This document shows, in pieces, positions 25,674 through 36,160 of a stretch of 64,000 bases of DNA (its first letter is position 1; every line of letters starts with the position of its first letter). A program made the position numbers and the translations under genes. The stretch covers positions 62,001 through 126,000 of the forward strand of contig NZ_CANMEH010000008.1 of NCBI RefSeq assembly GCF_947496875.1, read 5' to 3'. The notes under the pieces were generated by a model, which was not told the DNA's origin, made no database searches, and saw only the letters and a program-made list of their open reading frames with translations. This stretch comes from an uncultured Paracoccus sp. (GTDB lineage: Bacteria; Pseudomonadota; Alphaproteobacteria; Rhodobacterales; Rhodobacteraceae).

Positions 25674-28600
25674 ATGATCGGAAATGCGGGCATCGGGCTG
25701 CAGGGACGGCGCGGCACCAACGATCGGCGCACCTCGGCTGCCGTCGCCGCCAGCCAGCTGCCCCAGCCGATCCGCTTTGACGTCTGGGCCGGCCGCTCGC
25801 TCTACGAGGCCGGGGTGGAACTGGCCAAGATCGATTTCCCCCCCCTGACCGACGCCCCCACCCGCCTGGTCAGCCGGCTCAAAGAAAACCAGGCCGCGAT
25901 CCAGCGCAACTACCTGGTCACCGTCGCGGCGGCCGAGGCCGGCGAGGACGTGACCCCGGCGGCCGAATGGCTGATCGACAACCACCACATGGTCGAGGAG
26001 AACCTGCGGCAGCTGCGCGACGGCTTCAACCGGAACTTCCTGCACCGGCTGCCGCTGGAACCGCTGGCCCAGGGCGGACGCATCCCGCGCAGCATGGTGA
26101 TTGCGTGGTACTACGTGGCGCTGACCAACTCGGAGATCTCGCCCGGGTCTCTGACCGATTTCCTGCGCGGCTACCAATCCCGCGTCCCTCTGGAAATCGC
26201 CGAACTGTGGGCGGTTCCGACCTTTCTGCGCTTTGTCCTGGTCGAGAACCTGCGCCGTCTGTCGGACCGGGTCAGCGTGGCGCGGGACCGCCGCGTGTCC
26301 GCCAACACATTGGCCGATGAACTGGCCCGGCTGGACAACCCGGACGAGATAAGGGGCGCCCTGAAACGGGATGCGGTGCTGCTGGCCGACGACACGGTCG
26401 CGGCGCAGCTGCTGTATCGCCTGCGCGACGCGGGCGCGAACGGCCAGGTGGCGTTGCAGGCGATCGATCGACTGCTGGCGAAGCCCGGCGCCGCCGAACG
26501 GGCGGTCGAGGCGGAGTACGCCCGCCAGTCGGGGGGCAACGTCACCGTCGGGAACATCATGCGCAGCCTGCGCCGGATGGGCGACATCGACTGGATGGTC
26601 TGGTTCGAGGGCGTCAGCCTGATCGACCGGATGCTGGCGGCGGATTGCGAGTTTCCGCAGCTGGATCAGGCTACCCGCACCGACTACCGCAACGCCATCG
26701 AACGCATCGCCCGCCGCTCGGACATGACCGAGCTGCAGGTGGCGGACCGGGCGCTGCAGGTCGCGCGTCAACGCACCGACGGCATCGAATGCACGGCCGA
26801 GATCGGCCATCTTCTGGTCGGGGACGAGCGTCGCAGCTTTGCGGCCAGCTGCGGCTATCGCCCGACCATTTCCGAAAGGCTGGGGCATGCGATCGGAACC
26901 AGCGGGGTCGCGGGGCTGATCGTCGTCCTGCTGGCGATCACCGCGCTGCTGGTCTGGCTGCTGTTCCGAATCTTGCCCGAGGATCGGATGGGTCTCTGGA
27001 CCCAACTCGGGCTGGTGGCGGCGGCGGCGCTGGTCGCATCCGAGACGGCGATGCGCCTGGTCGCCTTTGCCACGTCGCGGCTGGTGCCCCCGCAGCGGCT
27101 GCCGGCCTTCGATTTCCGCGCCGGCGTCCCGGAAGAGGCAAGGACGCTGGTGGTCATCCCCGGCATGCTGGCCAGCATCGATGCGGTCGACGAACTCGCC
27201 GACATGCTCGAGTCGCATTACCTCGCCAACCCCCAGGGCGCCGTCAGCTTCGCCCTGCTGACCGACTGGCGCGATGCCCCGGCAGAACAGATGCCGGACG
27301 ACGAACGGCTGCTGAACCATGCCCGGGACCGCATCGACGCCCTGGCCGAGCAATATGCCCATGGCGGGGTTCGGCGCTTCTTCCTGCTGCACCGGCGGCG
27401 CCACTGGAACCCGGCCGAGGGCGTCTGGATGGGGTGGGAACGCAAGCGTGGCAAGCTGGCAGAACTGAACGCCCTGCTGCGCGGGGCGCCGACCACCAGT
27501 TTCGTACCCGCCGGGCCGACCCCGTCCGAGGGCATCCGCTATGTCCTGACGCTGGACAGCGATACCCGCCTGCCCCGCGACGCGGTGTCGTCCCTGGCCG
27601 GCAAGATGGCGCATCCCGTTAACCGCCCGGTCCATCGCGAAGACGGGATCGTGGTGCGGGGCCACGGCATCATGCAGCCCCGCGTCACCCCGTCCCTGAC
27701 CACCGGGCCCGAAGCCTCGGTGTTCCAGCGGGTGTTTTCCGTCAACCGCGGGCTGGACCCCTATGTCTTCACGGTATCGGACATCTACCAGGACCTGTTC
27801 GGCGCCGGCAGCTTCACCGGCAAGGGCATCTACGACATCGATGCATTCGAACGCGCGACGCACGGCCGGATGCCCGAGAACGCGGTACTCAGCCACGACC
27901 TGCTCGAGGGCAGCCTGGCCCGGGCCGCACTGGTCACCGACATCGAGGTGGTCGAGGATTTCCCGCTGCGCTACGCGACCGAGTCGAGCCGGCAGCATCG
28001 CTGGATACGTGGCGACTGGCAGCTGCTGTCCTTCATCCTGACCCCCGGCAACGGGCTGGACGGGCTGGCCCGGCTGAAGATGATCGACAACCTGCGGCGC
28101 AGCCTGCTGGCGCCCGCCTTCGTCGCGGCGTCCGTCACGGGATGGCTGGTCCTGCCCGCGGCGTGGCCGCTGATCTGGCAGGCGTCGCTGATCCTGCTGC
28201 TGGCTCTGGTGGCGATCCTGCAGGTCGATCTGAAGATCCTGACCGGCCAGCACGGCATCTCGATCAGCTATCACCTGCGCCACATGCTGCGCGACCTGCT
28301 GAACTACCTGACCGAGCTGGGCCTGAACCTTACCACCATCGCGCACCGCGCGGCGCGATCCGTGGATGCCATTTCGCGGACGCTGTGGCGGCTGCTGGTC
28401 AGCCGCCGCCACTTGCTGGAATGGACCCCCGCCAGTCAGGTCGGGCGCGGCCCGGCGACCCTCGCCAACGCGTATCGCGACATGGCGGGGTCGGTGGTCA
28501 TCGGTGGGGCCGGCGTGGTGGCGGCGGCGATGTTCAACCCCGTCGCGCTGCCGCCGGCGCTGGCCCTCGGCGGGCTGTGGATCGCGGCCCCGTGGATCAT

Positions 28601-31600
28601 GCACCGCGCGTCGCGGCCGCTGGTGACCGAGGATCGCCTGACCCTCAGCCCCGAGGACGAGGCCGAGCTGCGGCGGGTCGCCCGCCTGACCTGGCGCTAC
28701 TTCGAGGAATTCGTTGGCCCCGACACCAACCACCTGCCACCCGACAATTTCCAGGAAACACCGGCCCCGAAACTGGCCGAGCGCACCTCGCCGACGAATA
28801 TCGGATTGTACCTGATGTCGGTGATGTCGGCCCACGACCTGGGCTGGATCGGCATCCAGACGGCCCTGACGCGGATCGACGCGACCCTGAGCACGATGGA
28901 GCGGATGCCGCGGTTTCGCGGGCATTTCTTCAACTGGTACGACACGCGCGACCTGACCGTCCTGCCCCAGCCCTATGTCTCGTCGGTCGACAGCGGCAAC
29001 CTTGCGGGACTGCTGATCGCGCTCGCATCCGGCTTGCGAAGCTGGGGACGCGAGGCGGCCGCGGTCCGCCAGCCACGCGCCCACGGCATCGCCGACACCC
29101 TGGGGGTGCTACGCGCCCGCTTGGCGGCACTGCCGGAATCCCGCCGCGCCCTGCGCGACCTGCGGCAGACGCTCGACACGGCCGTCGCGGGGTTTGCCGC
29201 GACGCTGGCCCAGATCGACACCAGCCCCGGCACCGCGTCCGTCGTGCAGATCCAGCTGCGCACCCTTGCCGCAGAAATCGAGCGGCTCGTCGCGGATCTG
29301 GAAGGCAGCCTGCCCGCCGGCGAAGGCGACGAGATCGTCTACTGGGCCCATGCGCTGGTTCGGCACTGCAACGACGTGCTGCAGCCCCTGCCCGAGGGGC
29401 GCGACGCCCTGCATGCCTTTACCCTGCGGGCCGACGTGATGGCGGAACGGGCGCGGATGCTGGCGTTCCAGATGGACTTCACCATGCTGGTCGATCCGGA
29501 AAAGATGCTGCTGTCGGTCGGATACCGCCCCGATGCCGAGCAGCTGGACGAATCCTGCTATGACCTGCTGGCGTCCGAGGCGCGGCTGACGTCGTTCCTC
29601 GCCGTGGCCAAGGGCGACCTGCGCCAGGAACACTGGCGGCGGCTGGGGCGGCCGTTTGCGGACATCGGCAATGACGGCGCGCTGCTGTCATGGTCCGGCT
29701 GCATGTTCGAATACCTGATGCCGCCCCTGCTGCTGAAGGAACGCCAGGGCGGGATCCTGAACCACTCGAACCAGATGGCGGTGGACGTCCAGATCGCCTG
29801 GGGCCGGGCGCGCGGCCTGCCGTGGGGCGTGTCCGAAAGCGCGTTCAACGCGCGCGACCGCGACATGAACTACCAGTACTACGCGTTCGGCGTGCCGGCG
29901 CTGGCGCTGAAGCGGGCCGGCAACGATCTTGTCGTTGCGCCCTATGCCTCGATCCTTGGCGCCCAGCTGCGTCCGCAGGCCGCGATCCGCAACCTGGCCG
30001 CACTGCGCCGGATCGGCGCCGAGGGGCGGTACGGATTCTACGACGCGGTCGATTTCACGCGGACGCGCCTGCGCGATGGCAGGCGCTATGCCGTGGTCCG
30101 CAACGTCATGGCCCATCACCACGGCATGTCGATCCTCGCGGTCGCCAACGCGGTTCTGGACGGCGTGCATCGCGACCGCTTCCATGCCGATCCGGTCGTC
30201 CGCGCGTCCGAACTGATGCTGCAGGAAAAATCCCCGCGCGACATCGTCCCGGTCACCCGCGCGCCGTCGCGGTCGCATGTGGGGTTGGGCAGCGGCGTTC
30301 CCTCCGGCGACACGCTGACCGTGGTCACCGACCCGGAGCGCGCCGACCGCGAGGTGGCGCTAATGTCGGCAGGCCGGTTCGCGACGCTGGTCTCGTCGAC
30401 CGGTGCAGGCCGTTCGATGGTCGGCGACATCGCGGTGAACCGCTGGTCCCCCGACCCCGCGATCGACGACGGCGGCATCTTCCTGCTGATGCGGGACGCC
30501 CAGACCAACGAATGGTGGTCGGCAACCGCTGCGCCCAGGACCGGTCCCAACGAACGGAACTGGGCCGTCTTCTCGGATCACAAGGCCGAGTTCTTCAAGA
30601 CCGCGAACGCCATCGAGAGCAAGCTCGAGGTCATCGCCGCGTCCGAGGCCAGTGCCGATGGCCGCCGGCTGACGCTGCGCAACCGATCGGGCGCGGACCG
30701 CACGATCGAGATCACCTCCTACGGCGAGATCGTGCTTGACGCACCAGCCGCCGACCGCGCGCATCCCGCGTTTTCCAAGATGTTCGTGGAAACCGAGATC
30801 CGCGACGGCGGGGCCCTGATCGTGGCGCAGCGCCAGCCCCGCGACCCGGAGGGCAAGACCCGCTATTTCGCGCATCTGATCGCCGGACCGGACAGCGCCG
30901 GCACCCCCGCCACCGAGGCGGAAACCGACCGGCGGGCGTTCATCGGGCGGGGCCGCAGCCTGGCCAACCCGGCGGCCTTCGATCCGGGGGCCGAACTGAC
31001 CGGGGGTCAGGGGCACACCATGGATCCGTGCTTCGCGATCCGGCGACGGGTGCGGGTGCCGGCAGGCAAGTCGGTGTCGCTGGTCTTCTGGACCCTCGTC
31101 GCCGACACGGCGGAAGATCGTGACCGGCTGGCGTCGCACTACGTCAGATCTGCCGTGTTCGAGAACGAATTGCGCCTGTCCTGGACCTATTCCCAGGTGC
31201 AACTGCGCCACCTTGGCGTCACCCTGCAGGATGCGCGTCTGTTCCGCCGCTTTGCCGCGCTGCTGATCTGGCCCGACCTGCGCCTGGCGCTGGACAACGG
31301 GGCTGCGCAACGCCTCGGACCCCAGTCGGCCCTGTGGCCGATGGGGATCTCGGGCGACGATCCGATCATCCTGATCCGCATCGACGGGACCGACGACCTG
31401 CCGATTGTGCGGCAGGTGCTACGGATGCATCAGTTCCTGCGCGCCCGCGGGGTCTCCCACGATGTCGTGCTGCTGAACGAACGCGCCAGCAGCTACATCC
31501 AGGACCTGCAGCACGCGCTGCAGTCGATGATCGACGCGGCCGAACCCCAGATGGACGCCACGCACCGGCTGCACGCGGTCCGCCGTGACCTGATCTCGGA

Positions 31601-34235
31601 CGAGTCCTTCGACACGCTGCTGGCCGCGGCCCGGGTGGTGCTGCACACCCGCAACGGGCGGCTGGCCGAACAGATCGAGCGGCTGGAACAGCCGGATACG
31701 GGGGAGCCGCCGGCCGAGATCGCCGCGGATGCGGTCGCCGCGCCGGGCAAGCTGCTGATGGGACCGAAGCCTGCGCTCGCGTCGCAGTCGCGACTGGATC
31801 ACTGGAACGGCTATGGTGGTTTCGCGCCGGACGGCCGCGAATACGTGGTGCGGACGACACTTGGCCGCCCGACCCCGCACCCCTGGATCAACGTGATCGC
31901 CCGGGACGATTTCGGGTTCCATGTCTCGGCCGAGGGCGCCGCCTACAGCTGGGCCGTGAACTCGCGCGATTTCCAGATCACGCCCTGGTCCAACGATCCG
32001 GTGGTCAACCGCCCCGGCGACGGGCTGTGGATCGTCGATACCGAGACGGGCCGGGTCGCGACCCCGTTCCTGCGTTTGGCTCGCGACGATCGGGCGGTGT
32101 TCGAAACCGCGCACGGGCTGGGCTATTCGCGGTTCTCGGCCGATCACGGCTGGGTCACCGTCGAAGCCGTGATGACGCTCGCCGCCGACCAGCCGGCGCG
32201 CCTTACCCGGCTGAAGGTGCACAACCGGACCCAGCGGCGGCTGCAGCTCGCCGGTGCGGCGTTCCTGGAGCTGGTTCTGGGACAGGACAGGACCCGCACG
32301 GCGCCGATGATCCGGGCCAGATTCGACGGCGATGCGAATGCCGTGATCGCGCGCAATCCGTTCTCACCGGACTATGCCGACCGGGCGGTGGCGCTGTCCT
32401 GCGACCGGCCGCTCGACGCCTACGGCGCCTCGCGCCTCGCCTTCCTGGGCCGGGGCGGCTCGATGACCCGTCCGGCGGCTCTGGACGAATGGCCCGGGCA
32501 CCGCAATGGCGCGGAACTGGCCACCGACGGGGATCCCGCTGCCGCGATCCGCTGGCGCATGGACGTCGAACCGGACGAGACCGTCGAAACCACGATCATC
32601 CTTGCCGAGTCCCCGCCCGAAAGGCTCCGCGAGGTTCTGGCCGCGGTCCGGACCGACGATGCGGCCGACGTTGCGCTGTCGGCGAGCCGGGCCCAATGGT
32701 CCGAGCTGCTGGACAGCCTGCAGGTCGAGACCCCCGATCCCAAGCTGGATCTGCTGGTCAATGCCTGGCTGCCCTATCAGGCGCTCGGTTGCCGGATCCG
32801 CGCGCGGACGGGCTTCTACCAGGCGTCCGGCGCGTTCGGGTTCCGCGATCAGCTGCAGGACACGGCGGCGCTGCTGCTGCAGAACCCGACGCTGTGCCGT
32901 CAGCAACTGCTGAATGCCGCGTCCCGCCAGTTCGTCGAGGGGGACGTGCAGCACTGGTGGCTGCCGCGCAGTGGCGCGGGCGTGCGGACCATGATCTCGG
33001 ACGACGTGGTCTGGCTGGGCCACGTTGCGGCCCAGTATGTCAAGGCGACGGGGGACACCGGGCTGCTGGACGAACCGGTCGAATTCATCGCCGGCCCGCA
33101 GCTCGCGCCCGGTCAGCACGACCAGTTCATGACCCCGCAGCCCTCGGGCGAGATCGCGCCCTTCTACGAACATTGTGCGCGGGCGCTGGACCTCGCGATG
33201 GCGCGCACCGGGGAACGCGGCCTGCCGCTGATCCTGGGCGGCGACTGGAACGACGGGATGAACCGGGTGGGCGAACAGGGGCGCGGCGAGAGCATCTGGA
33301 TGGGCTGGTTCATCTGCGCCACGATCGATCAGTTCGCGCCGCTGGCGCGGGCCCGCGGCGACATCGCGCGCGCCGAAGCGTGGGAGGCGCATCGCGCCGC
33401 GGTGGCCGCGGCCCTGGACGAATCCGGCTGGGACGGCACCTGGTACCGGCGCGGCTATTTCGACGATGGCACCCCGCTCGGATCATCCGAAAGCGAGGAA
33501 TGCCGGATCGATTCGATCGCGCAGAGCTGGGCCTTGCTGTCCGGTGCGGGCCGGCCCGACCGCGCGCGGATGGCCGTCGATGCGGCACTGGACCAGTTGT
33601 TCGACCGGGACGCAGGGCTGATGCGCCTGTTCACCCCGCCTTTCGCGCGCTCGGCCGTGCAGCCCGGCTACATCAAAGCCTATCCCCCGGGCGTCCGCGA
33701 GAATGGCGGCCAGTACACCCATGCCGCCGCGTGGATGGTGTATGCCCTGGGGCGCAGTGGCGACGGAACCCGCGCGCATCGGCTGTTCGACGCTATCAAC
33801 CCGATCTCGCACTCCGCCGACCAGCGGTCTGCCGATACCTACCGCGTGGAACCTTATGTGGCGGCGGCCGACATCTATGCGGGTCGTGACAAGACCGGCC
33901 GCGGCGGCTGGACTTGGTACACCGGCTCGGCCGGGTGGCTGTACCGGGCTGCGGTCGAGGGCATCTTGGGCATTGAGCGCCGCCCCGGTGGCTTTGTCGT
34001 AAATCCGGCGTTGCCGCCGGACTGGCCCGGTTATCGCGCCACGATCCGGCTGGACGGTCGCACAACGCAGATCCAAGTCGACCGCGGTGCGGGGGACGTG
34101 CTGACGATTGAGGTCGATGGGGCGGAGGTGGCTGCCGGTGAACTGGTGCGTCTGGGTCCCGTTCGCGAGCAGCTACCCACCGTAGCCATGCCGCACACCG
34201 AGCCATCGGACATGCCCGTCAACGGACCGGCGTAG
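25674..34235 (+). CDS. ndvB: Cyclic beta-1,2-glucan synthase (NdvB/Cgs type)
   Basis: This giant 2853-residue membrane enzyme builds cyclic beta-1,2-glucan from UDP-glucose for the periplasm. In order: an N-terminal region (1-400); hydrophobic segments at about 410-470; a GT84 glycosyltransferase domain (about 490-800) with YVLTLDSDTRLPRDAV near 622 and QHRWIRGDW near 775; further membrane segments (about 810-855 and 935-970); a glycoamylase-like domain (about 1010-1510); then GH94/glycosyltransferase-36-type domains, with GGDWNDGMNRVG and its catalytic-type Asp near 2521, which trims chain length by phosphorolysis. Length matches known Cgs proteins. ATG 25674 has GAGG 7 bp upstream; 25668 is also possible. 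No exporter gene (ndvA) adjoins. Confidence 0.95.
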   Translation: MIGNAGIGLQGRRGTNDRRTSAAVAASQLPQPIRFDVWAGRSLYEAGVELAKIDFPPLTDAPTRLVSRLKENQAAIQRNYLVTVAAAEAGEDVTPAAEWLIDNHHMVEENLRQLRDGFNRNFLHRLPLEPLAQGGRIPRSMVIAWYYVALTNSEISPGSLTDFLRGYQSRVPLEIAELWAVPTFLRFVLVENLRRLSDRVSVARDRRVSANTLADELARLDNPDEIRGALKRDAVLLADDTVAAQLLYRLRDAGANGQVALQAIDRLLAKPGAAERAVEAEYARQSGGNVTVGNIMRSLRRMGDIDWMVWFEGVSLIDRMLAADCEFPQLDQATRTDYRNAIERIARRSDMTELQVADRALQVARQRTDGIECTAEIGHLLVGDERRSFAASCGYRPTISERLGHAIGTSGVAGLIVVLLAITALLVWLLFRILPEDRMGLWTQLGLVAAAALVASETAMRLVAFATSRLVPPQRLPAFDFRAGVPEEARTLVVIPGMLASIDAVDELADMLESHYLANPQGAVSFALLTDWRDAPAEQMPDDERLLNHARDRIDALAEQYAHGGVRRFFLLHRRRHWNPAEGVWMGWERKRGKLAELNALLRGAPTTSFVPAGPTPSEGIRYVLTLDSDTRLPRDAVSSLAGKMAHPVNRPVHREDGIVVRGHGIMQPRVTPSLTTGPEASVFQRVFSVNRGLDPYVFTVSDIYQDLFGAGSFTGKGIYDIDAFERATHGRMPENAVLSHDLLEGSLARAALVTDIEVVEDFPLRYATESSRQHRWIRGDWQLLSFILTPGNGLDGLARLKMIDNLRRSLLAPAFVAASVTGWLVLPAAWPLIWQASLILLLALVAILQVDLKILTGQHGISISYHLRHMLRDLLNYLTELGLNLTTIAHRAARSVDAISRTLWRLLVSRRHLLEWTPASQVGRGPATLANAYRDMAGSVVIGGAGVVAAAMFNPVALPPALALGGLWIAAPWIMHRASRPLVTEDRLTLSPEDEAELRRVARLTWRYFEEFVGPDTNHLPPDNFQETPAPKLAERTSPTNIGLYLMSVMSAHDLGWIGIQTALTRIDATLSTMERMPRFRGHFFNWYDTRDLTVLPQPYVSSVDSGNLAGLLIALASGLRSWGREAAAVRQPRAHGIADTLGVLRARLAALPESRRALRDLRQTLDTAVAGFAATLAQIDTSPGTASVVQIQLRTLAAEIERLVADLEGSLPAGEGDEIVYWAHALVRHCNDVLQPLPEGRDALHAFTLRADVMAERARMLAFQMDFTMLVDPEKMLLSVGYRPDAEQLDESCYDLLASEARLTSFLAVAKGDLRQEHWRRLGRPFADIGNDGALLSWSGCMFEYLMPPLLLKERQGGILNHSNQMAVDVQIAWGRARGLPWGVSESAFNARDRDMNYQYYAFGVPALALKRAGNDLVVAPYASILGAQLRPQAAIRNLAALRRIGAEGRYGFYDAVDFTRTRLRDGRRYAVVRNVMAHHHGMSILAVANAVLDGVHRDRFHADPVVRASELMLQEKSPRDIVPVTRAPSRSHVGLGSGVPSGDTLTVVTDPERADREVALMSAGRFATLVSSTGAGRSMVGDIAVNRWSPDPAIDDGGIFLLMRDAQTNEWWSATAAPRTGPNERNWAVFSDHKAEFFKTANAIESKLEVIAASEASADGRRLTLRNRSGADRTIEITSYGEIVLDAPAADRAHPAFSKMFVETEIRDGGALIVAQRQPRDPEGKTRYFAHLIAGPDSAGTPATEAETDRRAFIGRGRSLANPAAFDPGAELTGGQGHTMDPCFAIRRRVRVPAGKSVSLVFWTLVADTAEDRDRLASHYVRSAVFENELRLSWTYSQVQLRHLGVTLQDARLFRRFAALLIWPDLRLALDNGAAQRLGPQSALWPMGISGDDPIILIRIDGTDDLPIVRQVLRMHQFLRARGVSHDVVLLNERASSYIQDLQHALQSMIDAAEPQMDATHRLHAVRRDLISDESFDTLLAAARVVLHTRNGRLAEQIERLEQPDTGEPPAEIAADAVAAPGKLLMGPKPALASQSRLDHWNGYGGFAPDGREYVVRTTLGRPTPHPWINVIARDDFGFHVSAEGAAYSWAVNSRDFQITPWSNDPVVNRPGDGLWIVDTETGRVATPFLRLARDDRAVFETAHGLGYSRFSADHGWVTVEAVMTLAADQPARLTRLKVHNRTQRRLQLAGAAFLELVLGQDRTRTAPMIRARFDGDANAVIARNPFSPDYADRAVALSCDRPLDAYGASRLAFLGRGGSMTRPAALDEWPGHRNGAELATDGDPAAAIRWRMDVEPDETVETTIILAESPPERLREVLAAVRTDDAADVALSASRAQWSELLDSLQVETPDPKLDLLVNAWLPYQALGCRIRARTGFYQASGAFGFRDQLQDTAALLLQNPTLCRQQLLNAASRQFVEGDVQHWWLPRSGAGVRTMISDDVVWLGHVAAQYVKATGDTGLLDEPVEFIAGPQLAPGQHDQFMTPQPSGEIAPFYEHCARALDLAMARTGERGLPLILGGDWNDGMNRVGEQGRGESIWMGWFICATIDQFAPLARARGDIARAEAWEAHRAAVAAALDESGWDGTWYRRGYFDDGTPLGSSESEECRIDSIAQSWALLSGAGRPDRARMAVDAALDQLFDRDAGLMRLFTPPFARSAVQPGYIKAYPPGVRENGGQYTHAAAWMVYALGRSGDGTRAHRLFDAINPISHSADQRSADTYRVEPYVAAADIYAGRDKTGRGGWTWYTGSAGWLYRAAVEGILGIERRPGGFVVNPALPPDWPGYRATIRLDGRTTQIQVDRGAGDVLTIEVDGAEVAAGELVRLGPVREQLPTVAMPHTEPSDMPVNGPA

Positions 34236-34407
34236 CACCGGCAGCAAACGGAACTTCCAGAGCCGGAGGCAGTCACCTCGCAAGGAACGCCGCCCGTGCT
34301 GTGCGTAGGGGACACCGTAGCGGTCGGACCGGATGGACAGAAGGTTCGCGCCGGATGTGAGGACCGGCGGACCGGGCTGGAGCCCTGCCCGGCATCGCAG
34401 GCGACAG

Positions 34408-36018
34408 TCAGACACCCCGCATTTCGGCCGCGATCAGGGTGGCGGCCTTTTCGGCGATCATGATCGCCGGGGCATTGGTGTTGCCCGAGGTGATGGTGGG
34501 CATGATCGAGGCATCGACCACGCGCAAGCCGTCGAGGCCGCGGACCTTCAGGGCGGGATCGACCACCGACGCGGGATCGGCGCCCATCCGGGCGGTGCCG
34601 ACCGGATGGAAGATGGTGGAGCCGATGCGCCCCGCCGCCTCGGCCAGCGCCTCGTCCGTGTCGGGGCCGGGCCCGGGCTTGAACTCTTCCGGTCGATAGC
34701 GTGCCAGCGGCTCCTGCGCCATGATCCTGCGGGTCAGCCGGATGGCGCGCGCCGCCGTCAGCCGGTCGCCGGGATCGGACAGGTAGTTCGGCGCGATCTC
34801 GGGCGCCTGCATCGGGTCGGGCGAGGTGATCCGGACCGACCCCCTGCTTTGCGGGCGCAGATGGCAGACGCTGGCGGTAATCGCCGGGAAATCATGCAGC
34901 GGCTGGCCGAACGCCTCGAGGCTGAGCGGTTGCACGTGCCATTCCAGATCCGGGGTCTCCACATCCGGCGAGGACCGGGCAAAGGCGCCCAGCTGGCTGG
35001 GGGCCATGCTCATCGGCCCGGTGCGGCGCAGCACGTATTCGGCGCCGATCAGGCCGCGCCCCCACCATCGCCGGGCCAGCTGGTTCAGCGTCCGGCCGCC
35101 GGACACCTTCCAGGCGCAGCGGATCTGAAGATGATCCTGCAGGTTCTCGCCGACCGGCGCATCGCGCAGGACGGGGATCCCCATGTCCTGCAGCAGGGCG
35201 CCGGGCCCGATGCCGGACAGCTGCAGGATCTGCGGCGTGCCGATCGACCCGGCCGACAGGACGACCTGCCCGCCGCGCACGACCTCGCTCCGACCGTCCG
35301 AGAACAGTTCCAGCCCGACCGCGCGCTTGCCCTCGAACACCACGCGGCGCACATGCCTGTCGGTCAGCACGGTCAGGTTCGGCCGCTTGCGCGCGGGTCT
35401 CAGGAACGCCCGGGCGGCGGACACCCGGAAGCCGTTCTTCTGGCTGACCTTGAAATAGCCCACGCCTTCGTTGTTGCCGGTGTTGAAATCGTCCACGCAG
35501 GGGATGCCCACGGCCTCGGCCGCCCGCGCCCAGTCGTCCAGGATGTCCCAGCGCAGACGCTGTCGCTCGATCCGCCACGGACCCCCCGCGCCGTGATGTT
35601 CGGACGGGCCGTCGAAGTAATCCTCCGACTTCTTGAACAGCGGCTCCACGTCGTCCCAGCCCCAGCCGGTGCACCCCATCTGCCGCCACCCGTCATAGTC
35701 CGCAGCCTGGCCACGGACATACAGCATCCCGTTGATCGCGCTGCTGCCGCCCAGCACCCGTCCGCGGGGATACAGCAACTGGCGGCCGCCAAGGTTCGGC
35801 TCGGCCACGGTCTTGTACATCCAGTCGGTGCGGGGATTGCCGATGCAGTAGAGATAGCCGATCGGCACGTGGATCCAAGGATAGCTGTCGCGGCCCCCGG
35901 CCTCGACCAGCAGCACGCGGCATCGCGGATCCTCGGACAGGCGCGCGGCCAGCGTGCATCCGGCGCTTCCCGCCCCCGCGATGACCACGTCGAACTGCTG
36001 TCCCGCAACATCCGCCAT
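34408..36018 (-). CDS. GMC-family FAD oxidoreductase (choline/alcohol dehydrogenase-like)
   Basis: This 536-residue glucose-methanol-choline oxidoreductase has the FAD-binding FDVVIAGAGSAGCTLAARLSE at the N-terminus and the GMC signature 1 GRVLGGSSAINGMLYVRG. Signature 2 is GSIGTPQILQLSGIGP. The active-site His is in IFHPVGTARMG, with a later NTNAPAIMIAEK carrying the second catalytic residue. Members oxidise primary alcohols, choline or polyethylene glycol, and the substrate cannot be told from sequence. There is no betaine aldehyde dehydrogenase nearby, which speaks against betA. It is divergent from pqiA with a 142-bp gap. Confidence 0.92.
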   Translation of the reverse strand: MADVAGQQFDVVIAGAGSAGCTLAARLSEDPRCRVLLVEAGGRDSYPWIHVPIGYLYCIGNPRTDWMYKTVAEPNLGGRQLLYPRGRVLGGSSAINGMLYVRGQAADYDGWRQMGCTGWGWDDVEPLFKKSEDYFDGPSEHHGAGGPWRIERQRLRWDILDDWARAAEAVGIPCVDDFNTGNNEGVGYFKVSQKNGFRVSAARAFLRPARKRPNLTVLTDRHVRRVVFEGKRAVGLELFSDGRSEVVRGGQVVLSAGSIGTPQILQLSGIGPGALLQDMGIPVLRDAPVGENLQDHLQIRCAWKVSGGRTLNQLARRWWGRGLIGAEYVLRRTGPMSMAPSQLGAFARSSPDVETPDLEWHVQPLSLEAFGQPLHDFPAITASVCHLRPQSRGSVRITSPDPMQAPEIAPNYLSDPGDRLTAARAIRLTRRIMAQEPLARYRPEEFKPGPGPDTDEALAEAAGRIGSTIFHPVGTARMGADPASVVDPALKVRGLDGLRVVDASIMPTITSGNTNAPAIMIAEKAATLIAAEMRGV

Positions 36019-36160
36019 CTACGCCCCCGCCCCTGTCGCCTGCCCGATGCTAGCGATGCCCCTTGGGGGCACAAGACCCACAGCGGCCGTCCCGCCACAC
36101 GATCTGCGGCGCAGCGCTGCACAGGGTTGCGTGGCGCCCCGCGCCCTTTATCTTTGCGCA

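Noticed and set aside
25635..29084. 1149-codon open frame antisense to the cyclic glucan synthase gene
   Set aside because: Its translation is Gln/Arg/His/Gly-rich with no domain, and it mirrors the high-GC codon pattern of the sense gene, which has unmistakable GT84 motifs.
32027..33889. 620-codon frame on the same strand as the glucan synthase, +1 phase
   Set aside because: Arg/Gly/Pro-rich composition typical of shifted reading of GC-rich DNA; the true frame contains the GGDWNDGMN catalytic region here.
36019..36160. Possible small gene between the GMC oxidoreductase and pqiA
   Set aside because: Open frames here have no ribosome site or coding bias; it is the shared promoter region of the two divergent genes.
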